Shown: piece after piece, positions 7,744 through 14,220 of the stretch
How the letters are laid out: every line of letters begins with the position of its first letter
Position numbering within the stretch: position 1 is the first letter of the stretch
DNA from: Prevotellaceae bacterium
GTDB lineage: Bacteria > Bacteroidota > Bacteroidia > Bacteroidales > Paludibacteraceae
Assembly: GCA_031255055.1 (NCBI GenBank)
Contig: JAIRTG010000105.1
Span: forward strand, 1 to 16,468
Length of the DNA stretch: 16,468 nt
Reading direction: 5' to 3'
Position numbers and translations under genes: made by a program
Notes under the pieces: model-generated
Databases searched by the model: none
Seen by the model: the letters and a program-made list of their open reading frames with translations, nothing else
What the model was told of the DNA's origin: nothing

Positions 7744-8280
7744 TCAGTCCTTTTTGTCGATGTATGCGAACAAGGTTTGTGTTTCCTCGTCGGTCAACCG
7801 GTGCACGTCCGTTATGTCGACATACTCGTATGGAATGTAGGCAACCGCTTGTATGAGGCATATATCGCCGGTCGATGTGGTTGCAATGCGCAATTTGAGC
7901 GTATCGTGGGTAGACCGTTTCAGCGTATCCAACATGTTCAGGTTGCGGTTTCTCATCAGGCGGATCAGGCTCTCTTTTTCCGTTGTGTCGAAAAATAGCT
8001 CCTTAAAAAAGATTCTTTTACCCGTCGGGGGATGCACATACTCTTTTTTGCGAAAAGAGAGTGTCAATGCCCCGGTGAGCGCCAAAATGATTGTTCCGAT
8101 GATGAGTAGCGGCGACCAGGTGTTTCCTGCCGTTTCGGGCAGTTGGGTGTCGATTATTAAACAAAGTACGCCTGATGCGATAAGGAAAAGCCCGGCGAAA
8201 GGACTTTTTTTCTTCCGAACGATACTGCTTTTGTCCATCTCTTGAAGGACTTGTTCGATAGAACGGTTATTGATTTCCAT
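7744..8280 (-). CDS. Hypothetical two-helix membrane protein
   Basis: I do not recognise a family. From ATG 8280 the protein has 178 residues and begins MEINNRSIEQVLQEMD, followed by a short basic patch (RKKK, about 22-25). Two hydrophobic segments follow, PFAGLFLIASGVLCLII near 27-43 and PLLIIGTIILALTGALTL near 56-73, separated by about a dozen residues. This predicts a small hairpin in the inner membrane. The remaining ~100 residues are polar and probably cytoplasmic, ending in acidic EETQTLFAYIDKKD. The frame is open upstream to an ATG at 8331 and a TTG at 8355, but that sequence covers a 19-bp direct repeat and is low-complexity (QQNNNSNTT), so I prefer 8280. It is the last gene of the minus-strand run Lrp-trpS-secreted protein and ends at the bidirectional terminator. 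Confidence 0.7.
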   Translation of the reverse strand: MEINNRSIEQVLQEMDKSSIVRKKKSPFAGLFLIASGVLCLIIDTQLPETAGNTWSPLLIIGTIILALTGALTLSFRKKEYVHPPTGKRIFFKELFFDTTEKESLIRLMRNRNLNMLDTLKRSTHDTLKLRIATTSTGDICLIQAVAYIPYEYVDITDVHRLTDEETQTLFAYIDKKD

Positions 8281-8308
8281 AAAATTTCTTTTTGTTGTGT
8301 TTGAGTTG

Positions 8309-8355
8309 TTATTTTGCTGTGATTCAATCATGCTTATTATTTTGCTGTGATTCAA
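8309..8355. repeat. 19-bp direct repeat upstream of the membrane-protein gene
   Basis: The sequence TTATTTTGCTGTGATTCAA occurs at 8309-8327 and again at 8337-8355, identical over 19 bases with a period of 28. It lies directly upstream of the preferred start of the minus-strand gene at 8280, in the position of a leader or operator. It could instead be a recent tandem duplication. Confidence 0.85.
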
Positions 8356-8371
8356 ATGCGTTGAATCACAG
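8345..8371. promoter_or_regulatory. Perfect 11-bp inverted repeat, candidate operator or leader hairpin
   Basis: CTGTGATTCAA (8345-8355) and TTGAATCACAG (8361-8371) are exact inverse complements around a five-base spacer. The left half is also the end of the second direct-repeat copy, so the motif TTGAATCACAG is present three times within 63 bases. It could be a dimeric regulator site or an RNA hairpin ahead of the gene starting at 8280. No T tract follows on either strand. Confidence 0.5.
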
Positions 8372-8482
8372 GGCTGGGAAATGGTGACAACAGCCTTGAG
8401 GACGGTATTTGCATACGCGCCCGCTGACAGGGCTACCGGATGAGGCGGCTTGGCGGTGTTGTCGGCAGATGACGGTGAGGGG

Positions 8483-8893
8483 CTAAATCAGGAGTTTGTG
8501 GAGTTGATAGATGTAATATCCCCGTTGTTGAATGTGTGAATAATGGGCGGCGTAGGCCAGTTTGGCTACGGAAAAAGAGGCTTGTGCCAGCAGGGTGCTG
8601 TGTATAATGCGGAGGTGGAAGAAGTTTTGCGACGGACGGGAGACGACGGGATGCGGATGGTAGTTTGTTCTCAATTGCTGAATGTGCTGTGCCGAAAAGG
8701 GGTTATCGGGTGTGGTGAAACAGAGTTGGTTGTCCGACGTCCGATGGTGTGATGTGTCGTCCTGATATGCCGTCGGCGGTGTACCGATGTTGTTTGTCGG
8801 TTCATCGACGAGATTGTTGTGTCCGGCGCCTGTCGGGGTGACGCTCAGGAGGAGCGACAAGAGGAGTGTGCAGTAGATGATGCGTTTTTTCAT
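8483..8893 (-). CDS. Small secreted hypothetical protein (136 residues)
   Basis: No family recognised. The protein starts at ATG 8893 with a classical signal peptide: KKR, then a hydrophobic core (IIYCTLLLSLLLSV) and a likely cleavage near residue 22-24 (TGAG). The mature part is polar, rich in His, Gln and Asn, with a single Cys near residue 58. It ends in an Ala-rich and aromatic stretch, AKLAYAAHYSH, and a final YYIYQLHKLLI. I recall small Bacteroidales periplasmic proteins ending in a similar YYIYxLxKxLI motif, which favours a real gene, but I cannot verify this here. It starts 45 bases behind the trpS stop on the same strand and is likely cotranscribed with it. Location is probably the periplasm; function is unknown. 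Confidence 0.6.
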   Translation of the reverse strand: MKKRIIYCTLLLSLLLSVTPTGAGHNNLVDEPTNNIGTPPTAYQDDTSHHRTSDNQLCFTTPDNPFSAQHIQQLRTNYHPHPVVSRPSQNFFHLRIIHSTLLAQASFSVAKLAYAAHYSHIQQRGYYIYQLHKLLI

Positions 8894-8938
8894 TTGGTGC
8901 GTAGGGCGCTGCTGTTGACGTTTGGGTTGGGGGGGACG

Positions 8939-9934
8939 CTATATGCTGCGGATGCCGATGATTTCTCTGATGTCTTTTATTGTTTTTGAGGCGCTTTCTT
9001 TGGCTTTTTCTTTTCCTCTGTTTGCGACTTTGGATAGGTAGGCGCTGTCGCTTTTCAGCGATTTTATTTTTTCGTTGAACGGGGCGATGAATCGTATCAT
9101 GTCTTCGGCGAGTTGTTTTTTCATGTCGCCGTAGCGGATTTCACATGTGTTGTATTTGTCTTCAAAATATCGGATAGTGTCGGCGCTCGAAACAACTGTC
9201 ATCAATTGAAACAGGTTTTGAATAGCTGCCGGTTTTTCCTGATTGGGTGTTGTCGGGCCGCTATCGGTTACGGCCTTCATCACTTTTTTCCGGATGGCTT
9301 CCGGTTCGTCCGCCAGATAGATGGCGTTACCTTCGCCTTCTGATTTTCCCATTTTGCCCGAGCCGTTCAACCCCGGTATTTTGATCAGTTGTTTCCCGTA
9401 GTTGAATGCTTGCGGTTCGGGGAAGTAGTCTGTTTGATAAAGGCGGTTGAATCTGTTTCCAAATGTTCTTGTCAATTCCAGGTGCTGTTCCTGATCTTTT
9501 CCTACGGGTACTTTATTTGCGCGGTGGATGAGTATATCGGCGGCCATCAACGTGGGGTAGGTCAAAAGTCCTGCGTTGACGTTGTCGGGCTGTTGGCGTA
9601 TTTTGTCTTTGAAAGAGGTTGAGCGTTCTAGTTCGCCCAGGTATGCGTTCATGTTCAGGTAGAGATACAGCTCGATGACTTCGGGGACATCGCTTTGTAT
9701 GTAAATGGTTGCTTTTTCGGGGTCTAATCCCGCAGCCAGGTATTCTGCCAGCACTTGGCGTACATTTCCGTGTAGGTTGCTTGGCGTTGGGTGTGTTGTG
9801 AGTGAGTGATAGTCGGCGATGAAAAAGTAGCAATTGTATTCGTGTTGCATCTGAATGAAATTGCTTAAAGCTCCGAAATAGTTTCCCAGATGTAGATTGC
9901 CCGTCGGGCGGATGCCGCTCAGTACTGTTTCCAT
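8939..9934 (-). CDS. trpS: Tryptophanyl-tRNA synthetase
   Basis: This 331-residue class I aminoacyl-tRNA synthetase charges tRNA-Trp with tryptophan in the cytoplasm. The HIGH-type motif is TGNLHLGN at 11-18. TrpRS-specific blocks are GLLTYPTLMAADIL near 122-135 and VPVGKDQEQHLELTR near 142-156. The KMSKS-loop appears as KMGKS at 194-198, followed by EGEGNAIYL; a Gly at the third position occurs in some TrpRS, as far as I recall. Length fits the bacterial enzyme (about 330-340). I chose ATG 9934, giving METVLSGIRPTG; the upstream alternative at 9958 adds MLLFSTSL, which the family lacks and which overlaps a leader hairpin. Upstream on the same strand is an Lrp-type regulator, 151 bases away. 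Confidence 0.96.
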   Translation of the reverse strand: METVLSGIRPTGNLHLGNYFGALSNFIQMQHEYNCYFFIADYHSLTTHPTPSNLHGNVRQVLAEYLAAGLDPEKATIYIQSDVPEVIELYLYLNMNAYLGELERSTSFKDKIRQQPDNVNAGLLTYPTLMAADILIHRANKVPVGKDQEQHLELTRTFGNRFNRLYQTDYFPEPQAFNYGKQLIKIPGLNGSGKMGKSEGEGNAIYLADEPEAIRKKVMKAVTDSGPTTPNQEKPAAIQNLFQLMTVVSSADTIRYFEDKYNTCEIRYGDMKKQLAEDMIRFIAPFNEKIKSLKSDSAYLSKVANRGKEKAKESASKTIKDIREIIGIRSI

Positions 9935-9955
9935 AAGTGATGTGCTAAATAATAG

Positions 9956-9991
9956 CATTGCTAACTCTTAGAGGTGTAAGAGTTAGCAATG
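9956..9991. promoter_or_regulatory. Perfect 15-bp hairpin in the trpS leader
   Basis: CATTGCTAACTCTTA (9956-9970) pairs without mismatch with TAAGAGTTAGCAATG (9977-9991) around a six-base loop. It lies 21 bases upstream of the trpS ATG, between the Lrp-type gene and trpS. In the direction of trpS it is followed by CTATTATTTAG rather than a T tract, so a simple intrinsic terminator is doubtful. An attenuator, an mRNA-stabilising hairpin or a dimeric protein site are alternatives. Confidence 0.6.
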
Positions 9992-10065
9992 GGTTGAAAT
10001 AAAATTAAATGAAATTAAAAATGAACTGAGAAAAAGAAACTCATTATGTATGATGTCCGACAGCA

Positions 10066-10093
10066 TGTTTTTATTCAAGGTGTTTTTATTCAA
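10066..10093. repeat. 13-bp tandem duplication over the Lrp-type gene's stop codon
   Basis: TGTTTTTATTCAA occurs at 10066-10078 and at 10081-10093, identical over 13 bases with a period of 15. On the minus strand the upstream copy holds the final codons and TAA stop of the Lrp-type gene. This is probably a small slippage duplication. Confidence 0.8.
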
Positions 10094-10541
10094 TGGGGAT
10101 GATGCGACGGATGTGTTGATCTAACGATGTCAATGTTTCGGTTGAGGCTACGCCGTTGATTTCTTGTATTTTTCCGTTTAGCAGCGTCATCAGATGTTCG
10201 TCGTTTCGGGCATACAGTTTTATCAGGATGGTGTATGCTCCCAGTGTGTATTGGGATTCGACGATTTCGGGTATCTTTTCCAGTTCTTTGACGACTTCTT
10301 TATACATCGATCCTCTTTCGAGTGTGATGCCGATGTATACGCATATTTGATAGCCCAGCATTTTCGGATTAACAAAATAGCCCGATCCTGTGACGACGTC
10401 TGTGTCCATCATTCTTTGTACGCGCTGATGAATGGCGGCACGCGAAACGCCACATTCTTCGGCAACTTCTTTGAAGGGAAGCCGTGCGTTTTTGGTGATA
10501 ATTTGTAAAATTTTCCGGTCTAATTGATCTACTTTTTCCAT
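10086..10541 (-). CDS. Lrp/AsnC-family transcriptional regulator
   Basis: This 151-residue protein has the length and two-domain layout of the Lrp/AsnC family. The N-terminal winged helix-turn-helix (about 5-60) starts with the diagnostic LDRKILQIITKNARLPFKEVAEECGVS region and continues with SRAAIHQRVQRM as recognition helix. The C-terminal RAM/effector domain (about 65-148) contains YIGITLERG and the GAYTILIKLYARN block, where the family binds amino acids and oligomerises. Such proteins control amino-acid metabolism genes; which ligand is sensed here cannot be read from the sequence. It precedes trpS on the same strand, with 151 bases and a hairpin between them. Start is ATG 10541, 34 bases behind a perfect -7 box. 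It is transcribed away from the VanZ-like gene. Confidence 0.93.
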   Translation of the reverse strand: MEKVDQLDRKILQIITKNARLPFKEVAEECGVSRAAIHQRVQRMMDTDVVTGSGYFVNPKMLGYQICVYIGITLERGSMYKEVVKELEKIPEIVESQYTLGAYTILIKLYARNDEHLMTLLNGKIQEINGVASTETLTSLDQHIRRIIPIE

Positions 10542-10575
10542 AGTGTTTTCATTTGTTTTTTTGTCATATCGTCAG

Positions 10576-10583
10576 CAAAATTA
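10576..10583 (-). promoter_or_regulatory. -7 promoter box TAATTTTG of the Lrp/AsnC-type gene
   Basis: On the minus strand TAATTTTG reads from 10583 to 10576, an exact TAnnTTTG match 34 bases ahead of the ATG at 10541. No clear -33 TTTG is visible. Confidence 0.6.
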
Positions 10584-10822
10584 GGGAAAATAAATTAGAA
10601 CCGGAAGTATTTTATCAAAAAAAAACTTTTTTGCATACCCTACAGCGGAAATCGGGCAGAATATCTTTCTTTTTGATAATTGAGTTTCCGACAGATCTTT
10701 CGCTTATGATATAGCCCTTTCGGGCAAATTCTTTCAATTGACAAATTAAAGAATCGGGAGTGATGTGTCGGCTTTTTTTGTAAGATTTTAATTTGCTTGG
10801 ATAGCGTTGTTGTTATAAATTC

Positions 10823-10830
10823 TATCTTTG
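10823..10830 (+). promoter_or_regulatory. -7 promoter box TATCTTTG of the vanZ-like gene
   Basis: TATCTTTG is an exact TAnnTTTG match 20 bases before ATG 10851. A possible -33 element is TTGG (10797-10800) at a 22-base spacing. The TTG at 10797 therefore lies inside the promoter and is not a start codon. Confidence 0.65.
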
Positions 10831-10850
10831 CACCCAAAAACAATCATCCG

Positions 10851-11237
10851 ATGCGCTATTTCTTCAAAATATATTGGAAGTCCCTGCTCATTTTCGCAAT
10901 GGTACTGTATCTGTCTTTTGCTCCGTCGTCGACTTTCGACGGAATATCGATTCCCGCGATTCCCTATTTGGATAAGTTGGTTCATTTTATCATGTACGCT
11001 GCATGTACAGCTGTGCTGTGTTTTGATTTTTTCAGGCAACAGAAAGTCGTAAAGTCACGTACAATGTTTATAATCATCTGCATCGTTCTTCCGATACTGA
11101 TCGGAGGCGTTGTGGAATTAATGCAGGAACGGTTTTTTTATCCTCGTACGGGCGACTGGTGCGATTGGCTGGCCGATATACTCGGCGTCTGTTTTGTCCA
11201 ACTGTTTGTGCCCGTGTTGAAGAAAAAATGCAAATGA
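10851..11237 (+). CDS. VanZ-like family membrane protein
   Basis: This 128-residue protein has four predicted membrane segments: about 7-24 (YWKSLLIFAMVLYLSF), 40-62 (around LDKLVHFIMYAACTAVL), 74-92 (FIIICIVLPILIGGVVEL) and 106-122. The pattern DKLVHF in helix 2, E-LMQ at the end of helix 3 and R-TGDWCDWLADILG before helix 4 is the VanZ-like signature. The name comes from VanZ of teicoplanin-resistance clusters, but most members are of unknown function, and nothing here suggests resistance. I start at ATG 10851 because the TTG at 10797 precedes the promoter box. It ends 31 bases before dprA, so the two may be cotranscribed. Confidence 0.85.
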   Translation: MRYFFKIYWKSLLIFAMVLYLSFAPSSTFDGISIPAIPYLDKLVHFIMYAACTAVLCFDFFRQQKVVKSRTMFIIICIVLPILIGGVVELMQERFFYPRTGDWCDWLADILGVCFVQLFVPVLKKKCK

Positions 11238-11268
11238 CCAGAACTTAAACCAATCGCCCCCGAATTTA

Positions 11269-12396
11269 ATGATGGACAAACAAACTCTTTTCTACGCAAT
11301 AGCTCTCTCTCAAACAAAAGGCATCGGCCCCGGTGCGGCCAAAAATCTGATAGCTTATTTAGGTTCTCCGGAGGCGGTTTTTCGAGAAAAAGATAGCGTA
11401 TTGTGTAAAATTCCCGGTATCGGCATTTCCGTCGCCAAAAGGATAAAAGATGCGACAGCGTTTGCGACGGCGGAAAAGGAACTCCTTTTTATCGAAAAGA
11501 ACAACATCCATCCGATCTATTTTACCGAAAAAAATTATCCGTTCCGGCTGAAAGAATGTGTCAATTCTCCTATTCTGTTATACGCCAGAGGCAATCTCGA
11601 ATTAAACTCGCGGAAATACATCTCGGTTGTCGGGACGAGAGACGCCACTGTTTACGGCAAGAATTTTTGTCGGGAATTTGTCGCCTCGCTAAGCAAACTG
11701 TTGGAAAATTTCACGATAATAAGCGGCATGGCGTACGGCATCGACATCAGTTCGCACAAATCGGCCATCGAAAACAACGTCCCGACAATCGGGGTACTGG
11801 GACACGGATTCGACAGATGGTATCCGGCTGCGCATAGAAGCATCGCGTTGAAAATACTGGAGCGGGACGATTCGGGCTTTATCACAGAATACGTGAGCGG
11901 GTCGATCCTCGATAAGTCGAATTTCGTGCAGCGGAACAGGATTGTTGCAGGCTTGTGCGACGCGCTGATTGTTGTCGAATCGGGCGCAAAAGGAGGCTCG
12001 TTGATTTCTGCCGAAATGGCTTTCAGCTATAACAGAGACGTATTTGCCGTACCAGGCAGGATCGACGACAAGTATTCTATCGGGTGCAACCGGTTGATCA
12101 AGCAGAACAAAGCAGCTATGATCGAATCGGCAGCCGACCTGATTCAATATATGAACTGGCATGTGCCGGGTAGTAAAAAAAACGCCGTACAACAGCGTCT
12201 GTTCGTCGATTTGAGCGAAGAGGAAGAACACATCGTTTCGGTATTGACGAAACACGGCGACGGTATCCAGATCAACGAATTGGCGCTCATTTTGAACAAA
12301 CCGTACAGTAAACTTTCTTCGACCCTGCTCGAAATGGAATTTAAAGACATCGTCAACTGTCATCCCGGTGGGGTCTACAAACTGTCGAGCAGATAA
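11269..12396 (+). CDS. dprA: DNA-processing protein DprA (Smf)
   Basis: This 375-residue protein binds incoming single-stranded DNA and helps load RecA during natural transformation; in many non-competent bacteria its role is unclear. The N-terminal part holds helix-hairpin-helix-like GIGPGAAK (18-25) and IPGIGISVAKRI (48-59). The central Rossmann-like core shows SVVGTRDA (119-126), SGMAYGIDISSHKSA (152-166), VLGHGFDRWYP (176-186), FVQRNRIVAGL (219-229) and SGAKGGSLISAE (238-249), all DprA blocks. The C-terminus (about 305-375) is a winged-helix segment with EEEHIVSVL and INELALIL. Two ATGs lie in tandem at 11269 and 11272; either is possible. It follows the VanZ-like gene and converges on the ABC-F gene across a bidirectional terminator. 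Confidence 0.95.
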   Translation: MMDKQTLFYAIALSQTKGIGPGAAKNLIAYLGSPEAVFREKDSVLCKIPGIGISVAKRIKDATAFATAEKELLFIEKNNIHPIYFTEKNYPFRLKECVNSPILLYARGNLELNSRKYISVVGTRDATVYGKNFCREFVASLSKLLENFTIISGMAYGIDISSHKSAIENNVPTIGVLGHGFDRWYPAAHRSIALKILERDDSGFITEYVSGSILDKSNFVQRNRIVAGLCDALIVVESGAKGGSLISAEMAFSYNRDVFAVPGRIDDKYSIGCNRLIKQNKAAMIESAADLIQYMNWHVPGSKKNAVQQRLFVDLSEEEEHIVSVLTKHGDGIQINELALILNKPYSKLSSTLLEMEFKDIVNCHPGGVYKLSSR

Positions 12397-12397
12397 G

Positions 12398-12421
12398 AAA
12401 AAAGGCAGCCTTCGAGCTGCC
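12398..12421. terminator. Bidirectional intrinsic terminator between dprA and the ABC-F gene
   Basis: GGCAGC (12404-12409) and GCTGCC (12416-12421) form a stem with loop CTTCGA. On the minus strand the stem is followed by six T residues (complement of 12398-12403), a classical terminator for the ABC-F gene ending at 12429. For dprA, ending at 12396, the plus-strand tail CTTATCTTT is weaker. Confidence 0.8.
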
Positions 12422-12428
12422 CTTATCT

Positions 12429-14045
12429 TTATCTGTACATCCTTTCCTGTATCTGCTTTATCTCATCCGAAATCAGATAGTCGTCAAAATCCATCTGCTT
12501 GTCGATAATGCCGTTCGGGGTCAGTTCGATGATGCGGTTACACACCGTCCGGATAAATTCACGGTCGTGCGACGCCATCAGGATATTGCCTTTAAACGCC
12601 GTCAGCGTATTGTTGAAGGCCTGTATCGACTCCAAATCCAGGTGATTCGTCGGAGAATCCAGTGCCATCAGATTGGCATTTTCGAGCATCATCCGGGCGA
12701 TCATGCAGCGCATTTTTTCGCCCCCCGAAAGGACACTCGACTTTTTATACACATCGTCGCCCGAAAAAAGCATTTTCCCCAAATAACTCCGCAGACTCGA
12801 TTCCAGCGTATCGTCGGCATATTGAGCGAGCCAATCCAGCAGATTCAGGTCGTTGTCGAAAAAGGCCGAATTGTCGAGCGGCAAATAGGCCGGCGTGATG
12901 GTTACGCCCCAATTAAAACTCCCTTGAAAATCGGTATCTTTGTCGTTGATAATTTCAAAAAAGGCCGTCATTGCACGCGGGTCGCGCGACAGGAAAACGA
13001 TTTTATCGTTTTTCTCCACATTAAAATTAACATCGTCGAACAACACCGTTCCGTCTTTGGCGGTTTTACCCAGACCCGATATTTCGAGCACCATATTTCC
13101 CGGCTCGCGCGACGGTGTAAAGATGATGCCGGGGTATCGCCGCGTCGACGGTTGAATCTCGTCCACATTCAGTTTTTCCAGCATTTTCCGGCGACTGGTC
13201 GCCTGCCTCGACTTGGCGACATTGGCGCTGAAACGACGAATAAATTCTTCCAATTCTTTTCGCTTTTCGTCCGCCTTTTTATTTTGCATCTGCTGCTGAC
13301 GCAGGGCCAACTGACTCGACTCGTACCAGAACGCATAATTCCCTGCAAAAAGTTTTATCTTTCCGAAATCAATGTCGATGGTGTGCGTACTCACCGCGTC
13401 GAGAAAGTGACGGTCGTGCGAAACAACCAGTACCGTATTTTCGTAATTCGCCAGGTAGTTTTCGAGCCACATCACCGTTTCCATATCCAAATCATTCGTA
13501 GGTTCGTCGAGCAGCAGGTTATCCGGATTCCCGAACAACGCACGGGCAAGCAGTACACGCACTTTTTCTTTCCCGCTCAGCTCTTTCATCAACCGGTGAT
13601 GCAACCCCTCCTTTATTCCCAGACCGCTCAACAGGGCGGCAGCGTCACTTTCGGCATTCCATCCGTTCAGCTCGGCAAATTTTTCTTCCAGTTCGGAGGC
13701 ACGTACACCGTCTTCGTCCGAAAAATCCGCTTTGAGATAAATCGCATCTTTCTCTTCTTTTATTTTCCACATCACGTCGTGCCCCATCATCACCGTATCA
13801 AGCACCGGCAGTTCGTCGAACTCAAAGTGGTCTTGCCTCAGCACCGATAAACGTTCGCCGGGTCCAAACCGAATGTCACCTGTCGTCTGGTCTAAATCGC
13901 CGCTCAGCATACGTATCAGTGTCGATTTTCCCGCTCCGTTGGCGCCGATGACTCCGTAACAATTGCCTCCGGTGAATTTTAAATTTACATCGGAGAATAA
14001 AACGCGCTTTCCAAATTGAATGGATAAATTGTTTAGTGTGATCAT
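12429..14045 (-). CDS. ybiT: ABC-F ATPase, YbiT-like, with a degenerate second nucleotide site
   Basis: This 538-residue soluble protein has two ABC ATPase domains and no membrane segments, as in ABC-F translation factors that act at the ribosomal tRNA exit site. Domain 1 is intact in Walker A (GANGAGKST, 34-42), Walker B (LLLDEPTND, Asp180-Glu181) and switch His210, but its signature is LSGKE (156-160). The linker (about 240-300) has RFSANVAKSRQATSRR, as I recall for E. coli YbiT. Domain 2 keeps signature LSGGE (439-443), SPTNHLD and His493. Its Walker A is replaced by FLSRDPRAMTA (351-361), with Met359 at the lysine position, and the Walker B glutamate is Ser464. Thus one composite site looks canonical and the other degenerate. 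Start ATG 14045 follows a perfect -7 box. The symbol is by subfamily resemblance; the function in this organism is unknown. Confidence 0.92.
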   Translation of the reverse strand: MITLNNLSIQFGKRVLFSDVNLKFTGGNCYGVIGANGAGKSTLIRMLSGDLDQTTGDIRFGPGERLSVLRQDHFEFDELPVLDTVMMGHDVMWKIKEEKDAIYLKADFSDEDGVRASELEEKFAELNGWNAESDAAALLSGLGIKEGLHHRLMKELSGKEKVRVLLARALFGNPDNLLLDEPTNDLDMETVMWLENYLANYENTVLVVSHDRHFLDAVSTHTIDIDFGKIKLFAGNYAFWYESSQLALRQQQMQNKKADEKRKELEEFIRRFSANVAKSRQATSRRKMLEKLNVDEIQPSTRRYPGIIFTPSREPGNMVLEISGLGKTAKDGTVLFDDVNFNVEKNDKIVFLSRDPRAMTAFFEIINDKDTDFQGSFNWGVTITPAYLPLDNSAFFDNDLNLLDWLAQYADDTLESSLRSYLGKMLFSGDDVYKKSSVLSGGEKMRCMIARMMLENANLMALDSPTNHLDLESIQAFNNTLTAFKGNILMASHDREFIRTVCNRIIELTPNGIIDKQMDFDDYLISDEIKQIQERMYR

Positions 14046-14131
14046 ATTTCAACAAAAATTCTCACACTCTTCCGAAGAAAAATGTAAGAATATATTCTTC
14101 TTTTTAATTAATCGTTCTTGTTTTGGCGGCG

Positions 14132-14139
14132 CAAAGGTA
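14132..14139 (-). promoter_or_regulatory. -7 promoter box TACCTTTG of the ABC-F gene
   Basis: On the minus strand TACCTTTG reads 14139 to 14132, an exact TAnnTTTG match 86 bases ahead of the ATG at 14045. It faces away from the plus-strand box at 14164-14171. Confidence 0.65.
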
Positions 14140-14163
14140 CATTTTTTTATCCGAAGTTTTACC

Positions 14164-14171
14164 TACTTTTG
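14164..14171 (+). promoter_or_regulatory. -7 promoter box TACTTTTG of the cysteine-cluster gene
   Basis: TACTTTTG is an exact TAnnTTTG match 49 bases before ATG 14221. Only 24 bases separate it from the divergent -7 box at 14132-14139. Confidence 0.6.
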
Positions 14172-14220
14172 TCCGCTCGAACACCGATCGACCCTTTAGA
14201 GATATTTGCAGAACGGGAAA

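Larger units (their letters stand above)
10542..10850. other. 309-base divergent intergenic region
   Basis: The region separates the minus-strand Lrp/AsnC-type gene from the plus-strand VanZ-like gene and holds one perfect -7 box for each. In its middle are a short hairpin GCCC-TTTC-GGGC (10714-10725) and a weaker AT-rich inverted repeat ATTCTTT/AAAGAAT (10728-10734 and 10748-10754). I see no gene, and the frames are broken by stops. Confidence 0.55.

Noticed and set aside
9935..10085. T-box riboswitch or Trp leader peptide ahead of trpS
   Set aside because: I find no T-box consensus, no run of TGG codons in a short leader frame and no terminator/antiterminator pair; only the 15-bp hairpin is supported.
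10640..10843. A 67-codon minus-strand frame in the intergenic region before the vanZ-like gene
   Set aside because: Its start overlaps the VanZ-gene promoter, the product is basic and without motif, and no promoter precedes it.
10851..11237. Glycopeptide-resistance vanZ
   Set aside because: VanZ-like domains are widespread in proteins of unknown function, and no other van genes are present.
12567..13850. A 427-codon open frame on the plus strand, antisense to the ABC-F gene
   Set aside because: The opposite strand encodes a clear two-domain ABC ATPase. The antisense product is low-complexity, Arg/His/Gln/Phe-rich, with no recognisable motif, as expected from reading Bacteroidetes codons backwards.
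12429..14045. Antibiotic-resistance ABC-F (Vga/Msr/OptrA type)
   Set aside because: The linker and domain pattern fit the YbiT-like housekeeping branch. Resistance ABC-F proteins keep two intact Walker A motifs, and nothing nearby suggests a resistance island.
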